A stretch of DNA of 64,000 bases from Dichetophora obliterata (GCA_963920525.1 OY986437.1:110290715-110354714), one strand, 5' to 3'. Positions 33,016-45,064 are shown, counted from the stretch's first letter. Notes: generated from the sequence alone by a model not told the origin. Numbers and translations are program-made.

Positions 33016-35680
33016 TCGATTTTAATGTGATGCAATTATGAGCAATGCTACTTATAACTGAACTTTGACTTCAAAAAAGGAATATTTTGACATATTAACC
33101 GTCATAATCGGCTAAGGAGTGATCTACCGCATATTCTTAACAAACATATTTTCTCAGATATGTTATATTTAAAATTAATGCAAACAGCAAAATATAATAA
33201 ATAATTCATTGATTTTTCGAAAATTTGTTTAGGAAATCTTCAAGGAACAATTCACAAAAAATACTATGTGGCATGTTTTTTTGTTTTCGTGTGACCGATG
33301 TTTGAAAACTTATTTTCGCTCTCCTGAACAATTTTGAAAAATGAAGATACAACAAGTGTGCACTGGGCCGACGATATATTACAATTTGTAAAAACAATGC
33401 CAAATTTGCTGCAATTTACGGATATTTTTTAAACGACGGAAAGTCAATCTTTTGAATATCTGAAAAGAAATTAAAATAGACCTTACCACTTTCAAAATAA
33501 ACGATCAATTTGTTCAGTTTACATTGTGTACAAAATAAGTTTTCTGGCCACATCTTTCATTTCAAGGTTTAACATAATCATTGAAAGTGCTTTTCGAGCA
33601 TTGCAAAAATAACGATGCTTTTTCAAACAAACAGTTTGTGTTTTTAGCGAATTTTACGATTATTTGGCAATTAACCAGTTGTGGCAGAGTGTCTGAATGT
33701 CCAACACTACCACAAAACACATGCTTTTGACCTCAATTTCAACACGCCTACAGCAGACTTTAACGCTTTTTTGGTAATTTGTCGCATGCATTATTGACTT
33801 AAAGTATTTATATGAAATGGCAAATGTTCAACATATTAACAAAATAATTTTTTTAACCAAAATTTTAAATGTCAAGTCAAAAATGACCACTTCAAACGTC
33901 AACGTTTTAAACCAGCAACACTTTAAATTACGTTTTATTGGCTTAAGATTGAGACTATTAGAGCAAGGTTCTAGCTTATCATGGTCAAGGAAGTAGCATT
34001 TATTTTTGCACTTGCTTCTCTTGTTCACATCTTAAGTTGAGCTGCAATAAGAAGCGTCTATTGCCGCTTGGTACCACAAAGCCAAAATCAAATAAGTCAA
34101 GCTGCCTGCCATGAGATTGAAATATATTTTGTTAGCCTTCCTCCACGCTTAGTCTTTTTTCGCTGTCTTAATTAATCTTAAAGCAAAGTCGTTCCAAAAT
34201 AAAAGATCAGCTCAATTGCTGCCAAGGTTAACATTGATTGCATTGAAGCTATGAACCTCTTTGAGCTAAACTGACTCATAATACTTTTTAAAATTACTGC
34301 AGCCAGCAGTTATGCCCTGTATGGTAACATAAACATTGACCTTGCCACAGTGTCTGTTGCATCTAATTGGACTTCGCTCTATGCTGCCTTTAAATTGGTT
34401 CCGCAAAATATGCTTAGTTTTATGTCTTTAAGCTGTGCTTCATTTTACACACATCAAGCAAAACTAACTGAAACCATTTAAATCTCCTAAACTAATGTCT
34501 TCGTGATAATGCTGTTGTGGTTAAAACTTCCATTACATTATGAACTGTCAGCATTCCGTCAATCCAATTCAATTTTTTGACGCCTGTTCTCCTCTTTGCC
34601 TTGTTCTCATTCTACAGTCGACATTAAGAATTGGCTTTAAAGATTGGCATTTAACAACTAATGTAAACTAATCCATTGAGATTATTTAGCTGCAATTAAG
34701 CCATGGTTTGAGTTGTTTATGCAATCAATTCTCTAAATTAATCATCATCTCCACTCAAATCCACTGAATGCTAGTTCTTGACAAATAGCATTTGTTAAAG
34801 TGCATGTCAATGTTGCATGCCACGGTTGTGTTTGCGGCTAAAGTAATGATGGTAAAGGTGATAATGATGATTATAACTTATGCCAGTCATAACGATGATG
34901 ATGATGATGCTGCATTTAATGACTGGTAGTTATGCTTATAAGTATGAATGCAGTTTATGCAGGCGCCAGTGGTTTTTAAGGTAATGCTTAAGCTTCCACA
35001 AAAAACTAGGTAGTTAACAAGCTAATGTGACTGATTAGTTGAACATTGCTTAAATAAGGGCAGAGCTTCAAATAAAAAACAGTTAAATTTTATAAAAAAA
35101 AAATTGGTATGCTGCACCAAAGGTACGACAGCTTGCCTGCATTGTGTTTTCAGATATATTGAAAACACACAGTGATCTCTTTCTATAATCTCTATACTCC
35201 ATGTTTCTTGTTTAGCCAATAAATGTACAAAACGCGAATTTGGTGCAACCATTGAGTTTCGAATGTAATCTTTCAAAAACTCATATTAGTTTTAAAGAAG
35301 AACTTTAAAACACCGTTTATTTTTTATAATTTTTTTTTTCTTTAATTAAAAGTGTACAATCAAATGAGGAAAATTAATTTTATAATTATTTTTCTTAACT
35401 AGCTACATAACACAAGTTTTAGCACATTTTATACCAGCGGACAAAGGGAAAATTGAATAAAGAAAAATAGATGCGTCGTTGGACATACGAGCGACACTAG
35501 TTTTTTATTATAAAATAATTTTTAAATTCAAAAATTTAAAATAACATCAAATTAATTAAAAAAACACAAGTTATAATCAAACCAGTAGATTTTATTACAT
35601 ATCATTATTATTTTATTTTATTTCATTACATATTACATCCATTTTGAATTGTTTTTGTAAATGTTTTCAAATATTATTAT
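33016..35680. other. Low-copy-looking DNA; (GAT)n microsatellite near 34890
   Basis: This stretch has no recognisable transposon, more even base use (33.9-35.0 kb) and few long A/T runs, and may be ordinary host intergenic or intronic sequence. An ACGATGATGATGATGATG run lies at 34890-34910 with looser GATGAT copies just before it. No coding exon could be supported. Confidence 0.4.
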
Positions 35681-35687
35681 TGAATTT

Positions 35688-36466
35688 TTAAATGAAATTT
35701 AGGGGTTTATGATAACTGAAATATCTAGAAAATACTGCATCAATAGTTGATCCTAATCGTTTTGTACAAATATTTGGATCGCTTATTATTTGTAAATTAA
35801 ATTTATCAAAAGGGAATTGTTTAAGTGCCTTTGAGGATTCATGTCTAAAATGGCAATTAAAATCTCCACCAAAAACAATTGGCATTTTGTGAAAATTTTC
35901 ACCCAGTTCAATGGAACCTGCTAGTGTATAACATAAAAGAGATCTGTGAATAAATTTTATTATGTTATCGATTTTGTTTTTTCGGTCGTATTCTGAGGTG
36001 AAATGTAAATCGAAATCATCAAAATATGTTGTCCATTAGGACCTATCATTTCTGCAGATCATACTTTTCCAATTTTTGAAATATCAGCGGAAAAATTTTG
36101 TAACTAAAGTCTGTTTAAATATATTGACATATTCCCAGTGACTGTATTGTATTTATCTTTATTATAATTACGATAAATTGCAACTCCTCCAGAATGACAA
36201 CTATTTCTCTGAAATTGAGATACACAAGCGAAATTAGTAATATCGATACTTTCATCATTTTGCATTTTTGCTTCTGATAGCAATATAATGTCACAGATTT
36301 GAGTTATAGAATCGGTAAGATCTTGAGAATGCGCATGGAGACTCTGACAATTTAATGTTATTACAGAAAAGAACTGTTTGTTCTCTATCACTAGACAAAG
36401 TGACGTAGAGTAATTGCAAGGAATGCTTTTTATCATATTCGTAAACAATCTTTGCGAATGATACAC
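35688..36466 (-). pseudogene. Helentron EEP endonuclease domain
   Basis: The frame at 36466-36104 reads VITLNCQSLHAHSQDL, then IILLSEAKM (catalytic Glu) and NSCHSGGVAIYRN. The frame at 35885-35688 reads IVFGGDFNCHF (Asp/Asn pair), STIDAVFSR and YFSYHKPL, where SDHKP would be usual, so the last Asp is changed. This is an endonuclease/exonuclease/phosphatase-fold domain. It follows a helicase in the same orientation, the order found in Helentrons and not in LINEs. Frameshifted between the two blocks. Confidence 0.75.
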
Positions 36467-37230
36467 CCTGTGACTGATGAATAGTTATAGTTATTGCAGG
36501 AATTAATGGAAAATGATTTCTTGTAACTGTGATTGTTTTATTTTTATTGAGAGGTATGCTACTATTTTTTCGTAGTATTGTCACAGCTCTTCTTACAACT
36601 TGAATCGATTGAGCGTCAGCAGAAGCTTTCATTCTTGTTTTCTGACCAATTTTAGACTCATCGAATTCCAGCCAAACTTTTTTAACCTGGTTATTCTGGC
36701 CAATTTCAATGTGCACTAGTTTATCAATAGCCCCATTTGCCAAAGCATCGCTAACATTAATATTTGTTGTTATTAGATAATGTTTGTTGATGACAAAAAC
36801 AATTTCAGAAGGTAAACCACCTGTATCGATGACTTTCAAATTATGCAATTTTTGTTTAAATGCTTGTAATTTTTCATTATTTTTACATCCACTAATGTTA
36901 CCTACTGCAGAGGAAATTTTGTTGTGTTCAATTGCGCGTAAGATAGAATCATTAAATAAATCTACAAAAGCATTACTAAAAAATAATCTTATTCCATTTG
37001 GACACAGGCGGCTGGCAGTTTCCTTCGTAAAAAATCGACTCTCTATTATATGTAACTCGTTTTGCTCAAGTTTTACCATCACCAATTTTCGTTAGAAATG
37101 ACGAAAACTGTTTATTACCTTGCAGCATAACTTGTATCAATTCATAAAATTTAAGTTACAGCAGTTCTTGAAGTTAGTTCGGGGACAGACTATTCTCATC
37201 AACAAAAGAAAACACGTACTTAGCGATGTT
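36467..37230 (-). pseudogene. Helitron/Helentron helicase C-terminal part
   Basis: The 264-residue frame (37085-36291) matches the last part of the PIF1-like helicase of Rep-Hel proteins. It has RLFFSNAFVDLFN, DTGGLPSEIVFVINKHYLIT, TNINVSDALANGAIDKLVHI, VWLEFDESKIGQKTR, RNHFPLIPAITITIHQSQGV and LLYVTLSSDREQ. Walker A and B lie upstream and are missing; the Rep nuclease is absent. Upstream to about 37230 a degenerate QVMLQGN-like stretch may belong. It overlaps the start of the endonuclease frame by a frameshift. The autonomous element that could mobilise the Helitron-like copies in this window would have looked like this. Confidence 0.8.
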
Positions 37231-37289
37231 AATGACAATGGTAGTAAGTAGAAGCAGCATTTGTTGTGTTATAATTTTTGCTGATTTTG

Positions 37290-37460
37290 CTGTTTATATA
37301 GCCAATACACAATCCTTTTATATAATAGATTAATCATTAATGTGATCTGCACCATAGCTTCACGCATTCAAATGAAGGATAGCTAATGCACAATCCTTTA
37401 ATAGATTCTTGTCATCTATGCAACATAGCTTCAGTTAATACTTAATATAAAATAAACTTT
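37290..37460. repeat. Short diverged tandem duplication
   Basis: Two units of about 75 bp share ATAGC-AAT-CACAATCCTTT and CATAGCTTCA (starting near 37299 and 37379). No further copies. Confidence 0.5.
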
Positions 37461-37477
37461 CGTAGTCAACGAAGGTT

Positions 37478-37545
37478 TTTGAGTCAGTTGATAGTGTATA
37501 GGGCTTTCAACCGAGAGGGTACGAGTTCAATTCTCATTGCTAACA
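37478..37545 (+). repeat. tRNA-like segment, unassigned
   Basis: CAGTTGATAGTG (A-box-like) and GAGTTCAATTCTC (B-box-like, one or two mismatches) are spaced as in a tRNA. ACCGAGAGGGTACG resembles a variable region. It is not homologous to the other tRNA-like segments. Could be a SINE head. Confidence 0.4.
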
Positions 37546-37719
37546 AAGAAATATTTTTATTAATTTTATATTCTCTTGTTGCAATCGACAATTCTATGAA
37601 AAAGGTGTATGGAAAAAAGTGTCGTTTTTCAGATTTCACTCAAGCAACTCACAAAAGGAGGCGTAAGAAGCTTCGCTTCAAAAACTGCAGTTGCGAAAAA
37701 ACTCCCTTGATATTTTTTC

Positions 37720-37841
37720 TTCAAGTAAAATAACCTGCTCCTCGGGTAGCATTCCAGGAAATCCCCACCGCTATTGCTACTTTCTGCACTGTGCGTCGGA
37801 GTTTGCACATCGGAAGTCAGTCGTGTCTTTGTTCTCTCCAT
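37720..37841 (-). other. Possible first coding exon, unidentified
   Basis: From ATG at 37841 the minus strand reads MERTKTRLTSDVQTPTHSAE and then SSNSGGDFLECYPRSR. Codon use and GC are better than in flanking DNA. A weak splice donor (GAGCAG|GTTATT) follows. I cannot name a family; it could be the start of a host or transposon protein. Confidence 0.25.
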
Positions 37842-38273
37842 GATTGCAGTAAATAGTTTTTTAAATAAGTTGTGTGTTTTTGCGCAGTGAAAATAAATAA
37901 AAAACCGATTGAATTTGTAAGTGGAAGGTAATAGCTGTGTGTAAGAATATAATAAAATTATTATTGTGTTTGGCAAAGGTATTTATGGGGGCCTATTCAA
38001 GCATTTATTTTTATCAAAATTTTATTATATAATACTGTTTATATAATTAAGCATGATTTAGCTATCATTTTTCATGGGTTTTAACCTCAGTTTACTGGCA
38101 TTCGTATGCATCAAAAGAAAAAACACACATTTTAGCAAAAAAAAATACATACAATCAGCAACTTTTATTTTTTTTAAAACTCTTACTATAGTTTGCTTTG
38201 ACACTTCTTCTTTGCCTTTTACTTTTTTTAAATTATTACTGCTATTTCTCAGAATAATGTTATTTGAAATGTG

Positions 38274-38432
38274 CATGGGCGTCCGAAGGATTTTCAAAAA
38301 TTGCAAAGCAGGTAGGCAAAGGTTTAATTATTATTAGAATTTTAATTTTTTTTACAATTATATAGGAATTTCTTCTTTTTCCAAAGCACATGGGTGGGAG
38401 GGAAAACATCCTGTGCACCCCCTGTGGACGCC
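38274..38432. mobile_element. hAT-like MITE, 159 bp, related to the 7324 family
   Basis: Left end CATGGGCGTCCGAAGGATTT and right end, minus strand, GGCGTCCACAGGGGG, match the termini of the element at 7324-9854. The flanks GAAATGTG and AATATTTG agree at only five of eight positions, so the target duplication is decayed or the ends are off by a few bases. Confidence 0.5.
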
Positions 38433-38501
38433 AATATTTGTTTCCATTCATGTTCTGCTCATTTGTTCTAAAAGTAATGCTTTTTAATCTTTTTACAGAT
38501 T

Positions 38502-38602
38502 CGGCATTTAAAGAATACTTTTTTACTCGAAGAGAGTGTAAAAAAATCGATAAAAAGTTTTCTATGTTGAAGGAAAAACTCATACAAAAAACGAAATGTT
38601 AA
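38502..38602 (+). other. Possible terminal exon, unidentified
   Basis: A good acceptor (CTTTTTACAG) precedes a frame reading DSAFKEYFFTRRECKKIDKK and FSMLKEKLIQKTKC, followed by a stop and AATAAA 20 bp later. The basic, charged composition and the 3' signal make an exon plausible, but nothing upstream connects to it. Confidence 0.2.
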
Positions 38603-38651
38603 CGAAAGAAAAAATAAACATTAAAAGTGTTTTAAGTAGTTTCAAGTTGCC

Positions 38652-38807
38652 ATGGCGGCACAAGGAAACTATATACACTTTTCACATGAGGCACTTCCTC
38701 TTATGGGTTCATCCATACCAAATTTACTTCCGGATAGCTACAGTGACTGTATGGTAAATGTCGAAGATTATGATCCCTCATCTAGCGAGTCTGTTTATTA
38801 CGAATAA
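38652..38807 (+). other. Small acidic ORF, 51 residues, unidentified
   Basis: ATG in good context (GCCATGG) opens MAAQGNYIHFSHEALPLMGS and the protein ends VEDYDPSSSESVYYE, with AATAAA overlapping the stop codon. The composition is unlike the surrounding chance frames, resembling a C-terminal tail of a larger protein. No homologous family recognised. Confidence 0.3.
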
Positions 38808-39059
38808 ATTTTATTTTAATAAATGCATTTTTTTTTATTTATGAACTTGTTTTACTTGTGGCAAAATGTACTAAGTTTACTGTACTATACAAAAAGGGGT
38901 AACATCGTAAGGTGTTTTGATTTATTAAACGAGGCTCCCTCACTTGTTAATATTGAATCTCAAATATCTTGTTCTTAAATATTCTAGATAAAGCTAGATT
39001 GGAACACATTTCATATATAAAACGTAGGAGTTACTCGTTACATTTGTCAGACCTATGTA

Positions 39060-40701
39060 CAAAGGCGTCCGCAGGATTTGTTCTATGGGGGGAGCAAAGG
39101 CATAAAGGAGTCTAGAATGCACATAGTTACCTATATAAGTTGTTCTATTTTTTGAGATTTTATACAAAGAAGAACATTATATATATTCTGAAGATGGGGT
39201 AAAAATCTTTCTCGTATCATGCCCGAAACATTTTCAAATTTAATTATTTTCATGTAATTTAAAACATTTTTTTCTCAACAAATATTCTAAGTAATTTATT
39301 AAATTAAATAATGGGAGGTCCCCTTTATCCCTAAATAAAATCGCTTTAACTACAATTTAGCCACTAAGTTTTCCTCTTTTCAAATAAAAATGCGAAAATT
39401 TCTAAATATATATTTTTTTTTAAATGAATGAAACCAGCAAGATTTTTAGACACTTTTTTCCAGTTTTGGAGGCCTATGACACATAAAGCAATTGCGAGCG
39501 GCCTGAAATTAATCAGATTTGGATTTAGGAGGTAAAAATCGCTATTCTTGAAATGTTCCACACATGGACATCAACTGACTTATTTCTTTTTTTAACATGC
39601 ATCAGCTCTAGCAGCATGCAAGTTATTAAAATCGAGTTTGAGAACATACCTATTATATCGAGCCATATCCGCACAAAAAGCTTAAGCGCCATTTAGAAAA
39701 TTGTAAAGAAAAAGGTTTTTTAATCATCTCTGATTAATACTGACCTTATTTCCACATAAATATCATTTAATACAACAGAGATAATTAAAAAAATCTTCTT
39801 CTGTAAAATTTTCGAAATGGCACTTAAGCTTTTTGTGCGGAATAAATGAATAAATTGGTTTTGGGCTCCATTCATTTTCTAAAAATATTCCAGAACCTCC
39901 CTGCAAGGCTTGATTCTGAATCCTGGATGATGAATCCATCAGCACGTGACGCGGAAAAATCCAGAATATTCTCTAAATGAGTCTGTTCAAAAATGTGAAT
40001 TTGAAGAAGTATAAAATAAATGTTTCAAATCGAGTTTCCTATCTAAATTTTAGTCATAAAAAACTTTTAACCATTAGATATTCTAATGTAAAAGCGTTTT
40101 CTTAAAAATAATTTTCCATCAGATTTTTTTAAAAATTAGTTCATGATTCAAAACTAGCCTACTTTATTCAGAATCTCCTATCTTTTTTTCGCTTTTCCCT
40201 CGCCTTGATGGCTGCAATTTTCTCAAGATTGCTTCTTTTTGGGATTCCCGACTTTTGGGAAAGCATTTTGTTCTTGAAATTCATTTTACTTTGCTTTCAT
40301 CTTGTGTTTAATTACTTTAAAACATAAGTTCGCTTATCGTGCAAGTTCATATGCGTTATTGGCTTAAACGCCTCTTACCATCTGTTGCTCCGAATAATGA
40401 TCTTCTACTAATAGCGATATTATTCCTTATCATTCGTCAATTTCTCGTAATAATAACATCGTAGTTTCTTCCATTGCATTCGTAGTATTTAGTAATGGAC
40501 TCGTACTATTTAGTATAAGTTGAGTTTAAAAAATTTACAACCGAAATCTTTCAGCTGGGTTTGTTGAGCAATTACCAAATATAAGGCAATGTATGATTGC
40601 AGGGTGGCCGTAGTCTACTGAAAGAGTATGTGGCCCGTAAGCTAAAAAACAGTGGTTCAAACCCCAGCAAAGATAGAATTTTTTTTTTTGTTATTAGTAA
40701 A
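39060..40701. mobile_element. hAT-like family, left-part copy
   Basis: Starts CAAAGGCGTCCGCAGGATTT, matching the left end at 7324, and follows that element through TCTTTCTCGTATCATG, GCTATTCTTGAAATGTT and the tRNA-like segment. It breaks off near 40701. The left flank is CCTATGTA; no right end is present. Confidence 0.75.
40602..40670 (+). repeat. tRNA-like segment, hAT left-part copy
   Basis: GGTGGCCGTAGTCTACTG and GGTTCAAACCC (40654-40664) are the A-box region and B-box. A long T-run follows at 40680, as in the other copies. Confidence 0.65.
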
Positions 40702-41600
40702 TGTCGTGAGGGATAAATTTAAAATTTCAATAACCAATGGCTACCATCGTTCTCATTAAAATAGCCACAGTAAATAAAATCAACCGATGGTAATGCTGCA
40801 AAACCACGAGTCTACATAAAGTAGAACATCGTATTTAAGTGAAATGGTCATAAAATCTACAACGTGCGTCTTAAACTGTCCAAGCCATTTTCAACATCCG
40901 CGAATGTCGATCTTTTCATTTTGGATACTGAACACGTTGATTAGAAAAATCTGCAACGTAAGATAAACTAAATTTATAAAATTATTGATCGAAAACCATC
41001 TAAAACATCAGCCTTAAATAACCTGCGCTCAGTAATTCAAGTATTAGCGGTTTAAGCTAAATTATTAATTAACGCAATAGTTAAAAGATTATTTAATTTT
41101 ATATATAAATACTTAGTTCGCGACAGAGCAAATACTTGCTAAAGTTTTTAATTTCGCCTGGACTAAGCTCCCGTCGCGGATGTCTCGCTCGTTCAGAGCA
41201 CGTGATTCAACAATCTAACCGTAAAGTTGACATTTTCATACCGTCATCCAGATGTGGTGATCCGCCGACAATCTCAGCTTCGTCTCATCATCTCGTCAGC
41301 TTTTTGGGTGATTCCTACTTTTAATTAAAGTTGTGCCTTGGGCCGTTCTAAGCCCTTTGTGACGTCTGTCTGTCCCTGTTAAGTGGAGCGCCGCATCCAA
41401 AACACCACCTAAGCAAATCATCAATACATCGCCGCATTAAACATTTACATTTTCAACAAAACACTGGACGAAGCTCCCGTCGTGGATGTCTCGCTCGTCC
41501 AGTGGTCTCTTGATAGGTCTAGCAGCCGGTAGCAGACCTGCTATCAAATCGTCAGCTAAAAGCTGCATAAGTTAATAGCTATTTTTTTTATCTAATTTAA
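40702..41600 (+). other. Possible LTR-like region with TATA box and repeated hairpin
   Basis: The break in the hAT copy is followed by TGTCGTGAGGGATAA, a possible LTR start. A TATA-like TATATAAATA lies at 41102. A 39-bp block occurs twice (41158-41196 and 41464-41502, 36 of 39 identical); the second copy is bounded by CTGGACGA and TCGTCCAG, forming an 8-bp stem. No LTR end or primer site was found, so the LTR reading is tentative. Confidence 0.3.
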
Positions 41601-42118
41601 TTAAATTACTAAAAATTAAAAAAGAAAAAGAAAACAATTGCATAAGAAAAAAAAACAATCTCGTGAAAAAAAAATAAGTTGCTTAAGGTTAACTATAAAA
41701 ACAAAAGCACTTAAAACCATTGGAAAAGAACACAGTACAAAACGTAATCATTTATATTGAAGCGTAGAAAGCAGAAGAAAAACCAAAAACGCACGCATAA
41801 TTTGTCAATTTTTGTTTTACCATATAACATCATAAATAAACAAGATATATTTAATTTACTATTTAAAAAAAAAGGAGCAAGGAGGCGACATCAACATCGT
41901 GTTAACAGGCCTGCTGACAGCGAGGGAGATGCATGTAAGTCAGGTAAAGTATTTCATAAATTTTATTAGCTTATTTAAAACATAAAAGTCATTTAAATTA
42001 CAACGAAATATTAAAATATCTATACCTAGTGCCTAAAACTTTTTTTAATTTACTTCTTGGTTTTTTGGCAATCTCAGATACGTGCTGGAAAAAAAAATTA
42101 AAATCAATGATTTTAGAC

Positions 42119-42787
42119 CAGCGCTGGGCACCCCACAGCTCACTGAGCGCTCTCCGAGAGTAACTTTTCACATGTACACAAAACTCACAACAGAAGAGAA
42201 TATAATTCAGTCGTTCGTTGACGGTGATGCCGTGAAGACCTATGTCGAAAATTTTATGAACACTCTTACTAAAATAATTCATACATATTGCCTATTAATA
42301 TTCTTTGTATTATTTTTTCATATTATTTGTATTTATTAATTTTTTGATACTTAATTTTTGGATTATTTTTTTAATTATTCGTATAAAGCAAGAATTACAA
42401 TATTAAAATAAAAACAAAACAAAAAAAATCATACCAAAATTTTTGAATCTGAATTGGAATGTGATTTCTTTTTCGCAGAGAATCTTTCTGGTGAAGCAGA
42501 ATGTTTAATTTGCCACTGCAAGCTAACTTATATAATGTATTTACTTAGAATAAAATTATCGAGCTTTGATGTTGACAAAGAAGAAATAATGAACAATACC
42601 GATGACTAAAAATAAAAACATCAAATAAAAATAAGCTCATATAACAGTATGTGTTGGGGTATAAATAATACAATCTTGCAAATCAAGATAATTGTGGCAA
42701 CTATTTCGCTCAGTGTGCGCTATTCGAGAGCGCACCAATACTAACAAGACAAAATAAAATGTGACTGTGTTAGAATGCCCAGCCCTG
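42119..42787. mobile_element. hAT-like non-autonomous element, 669 bp
   Basis: Ends read CAGCGCTGGGCA (left) and CAGGGCTGGGCA (right, minus strand). The flanks TTTTAGAC and TATTAGAC agree at seven of eight positions, a good 8-bp target duplication. Interior frames (for example 42082-42339) are not recognisable. Confidence 0.75.
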
Positions 42788-43031
42788 TATTAGACTTATT
42801 TGCTTCCCAGTGGGCAAAAGCAGGCCGCTTCTAGCAGGCCATCATATGGATTTCTTAGCCCTTCCGTGCTCGTTTCCAAGCCCATAAGTGTTTTTATATG
42901 AAACGAGAAAATTTTCTAGGCCTTCCGCTCTCGCGACTCTAAAGAAGCATGCTAGAAGCCCTTCGTTAGAATGTACATTAGAAAGAAAAGCAATATAAAT
43001 ATCAACTTGAAATAAAAAAACTTTCGACAAA

Positions 43032-43095
43032 TTCCAGATTTGAACCAGAGTCCTTTCAGCTGGCGGTCTGGCATCTTACCCACTTGTCCACCTCA
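43032..43095 (-). repeat. tRNA-like segment with canonical box spacing
   Basis: On the minus strand TGGACAAGTGG (A-box, one mismatch) and GGTTCAAATCT (B-box, last base off) are 33 bp apart, the spacing of a real tRNA. GACAAGTGGGTAAGATGCC and CCAGCTGAAAGGACTCTGG surround them. It resembles a tRNA pseudogene more than the other segments do. Confidence 0.6.
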
Positions 43096-43140
43096 GTTGT
43101 TCACAAACTTCAGCTTATTTTGCATCATTACAAATAAAAG

Positions 43141-43400
43141 TAAGTTTTCGGGAGCGCGGGTTCGCAACCCAGCTCGGCCCAAAAACAAATTTTTTTTTTA
43201 TATTTTTTTTTAAATCTACATTTTTTTACAAATTTTTCTGTCCATTTAAAAATTTTTTTGGAATTTTTTTGTAAATTTCTTCATACAAAAATAATAGAAA
43301 AGACTTAGAATTTTCCCATATAAAAGTTTTCATATAATGTGATAAGCAATGTGTTAGTTTTCGAGATCTGGGTTCGCGTCCCAACTCGGACAAAAAAAAA
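43141..43400 (+). repeat. Two T-arm-like half segments with A/T tails
   Basis: GCGGGTTCGCAACCCAGCTC (43157-43176) and CTGGGTTCGCGTCCCAACTC (43367-43386) are the 3' halves of tRNA-like units, each preceded by AAGTTTTCG- or AGTTTTCG-like sequence and followed by a run of A and T. They are about 210 bp apart, suggesting tandem SINE tails. Confidence 0.5.
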
Positions 43401-43772
43401 AAATTTTTTTTGTTTTTTCTTAAAGATTTGATTTTTTTTTAATTGATCTGATCATTTATAATTTTTAAAAAAATTTTTAAAAATTTTTTTATATAAAATA
43501 ACATGAAAAGACTCCAAACCTTCAAAAGGTAGGCCTTACAGAAGCACTCATCAATGCAGCGATCACGGAAGGTATATTGACGCCAATAAGAGCACTACTA
43601 GCATGCATTCTTTTGCGTATCGCTAGCTAAAATGCCCACTGGGTTATTGTTGTTCTAAACTCTGCTTAAGCTAACATTTCTTTTATATTCACCACGAAAG
43701 TGAGCGCTCTGAATAGTCTCCCCAGACTTGCAAAAGAGAAAGTGTGTATATGTATATAAGCATGTAACGAGC

Positions 43773-44078
43773 ATGATATAATTATTTGACAAGGTAGTAG
43801 CGTAGACTGGCTTTTTTCTCACGAGCGGCGATGAATTAACTGTTCATGCAATTAATCAAAGAAATCTGAAAAAATAAGCAACGACTTAAATATAGCTAGT
43901 CAATCGCAGCAAACTAAAAACATTCCAATAAACTTCGCGAATAAATTTAATGAATCAAAGAAAAGTTAAAAATAAGCACATAGCTAGTCAACAGCAGCAA
44001 ACTACAACTTCTTTAGCTGTTTTTGACAATTACCAATCGCCAAAAAACTGTCACGGCTACCTTGTCAAATAATTACAC
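43773..44078. mobile_element. Short inverted-repeat element, about 300 bp
   Basis: TAATTATTTGACAAGGTAG at 43779-43797 is repeated inverted at 44057-44075 (19 of 19). The outer flanks share CATGTAACGAG (43761-43771) and CATGGTAACGAG (44079-44090), possibly a long target duplication. Inside, TAGCTAGTCAA-CGCAGCAAACTA occurs twice. Confidence 0.6.
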
Positions 44079-44090
44079 CATGGTAACGAG

Positions 44091-45064
44091 ATTTAACAAT
44101 TAAAGTTAAGTTGTTTTTTTGTGTTTGTTTTGTTTACGCATTATTAAAATCTGAAGAGATAAAATGCTTGAGCAAAGCAAACGAACTGATATAGAAAAAT
44201 TTGTGCTAAACTTTAATTGGTTGGTGTTGTCAACTACTTAGGTTTTATTCTGCTGCTTCATTGTATTTAATTTGTTTGACTTGAATTAAAAATGTTTATT
44301 TTTGTATTATATTAAAAGAACTGTTGTTCAGCGAGTTACTTAAATTCAGTTTTAATGAATTAAAAATAATTAACTATATATTTAAGCCTAAAGAAAGAAA
44401 AAAGAGAAAGAAAGAAATGACTATCTAGATAGTCTCATTAATTGTTTATGTTGTAATTATAAATATTACAAAATTTTTGCACTAATCATGTTTTAATAAA
44501 ACCTGAATTGCTTATAATTCAACCATGAACTAATTCGGGTCATTTTTTTCACACAGTTTAAGGCCAGGTGAATAAAGCAACAATGAGGGCGAAAAAAATT
44601 TTATCTTTTTTTTTGCAGGATGGGTGGGTTAAGACAAGGGGTCCAATACTATCTAGGATACTCTATTTCATTCTTCGGGCATTTCTTTTGAGAACAAATA
44701 TTTAAAGTTTAGTTTACTTTTTACCGGTTAGTTTCAATAGAATTTTCTAAGATTAAACCTCTGCATAAAACTATTTTTATGTACCCTACGAAACATATTT
44801 ACAGGAGCAAGGCTCACCCCAGTTTCTCTGAGCACGGCCGGCCACCAGTATGCAAAGTAAGCTCCTTAAAATTCTTTTAGTCGCAGTCGGTTCGTAACAA
44901 TGTCAGAGCTGTAAAGTCGTCATACATATTCAGAATTCTAAGTAAAACTGAATAACTGCATAAGAATGCATTCAATGAATGCAAAATTAATTTATAAATA
45001 AAATTTTTAATTCACATTAATTTTTACAAAAATTATTTATTATTCATTTCCATTATTCATTAGC
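44091..45064. other. No gene seen
   Basis: AT-rich; a polypurine GAAAGAAAAAAGAGAAAG run lies near 44395. No supported features. Confidence 0.5.

Larger units (their letters stand above)
42806..43643. mobile_element. TIR element with CCCAGTGGGCA ends and tRNA-like pieces
   Basis: Both ends read CCCAGTGGGCA. Inside lie a complete tRNA-like segment on the minus strand (43032-43095) and two plus-strand half segments ending in GGGTTCGCAACCC and GGGTTCGCGTCCC followed by A/T runs. No target duplication could be established, so the class is open. No coding capacity. Confidence 0.6.

Noticed and set aside
36291..37085. 264-residue frame as a host PIF1 helicase
   Set aside because: The TNINVSDALANGA and DTGGLP motifs and the adjacent EEP domain fit Helitron proteins, and ATPase motifs are missing.
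43032..43095. A functional tRNA gene on the minus strand
   Set aside because: Box spacing is right but box ends carry mismatches and the acceptor stem is not convincing; it sits inside a TIR element.
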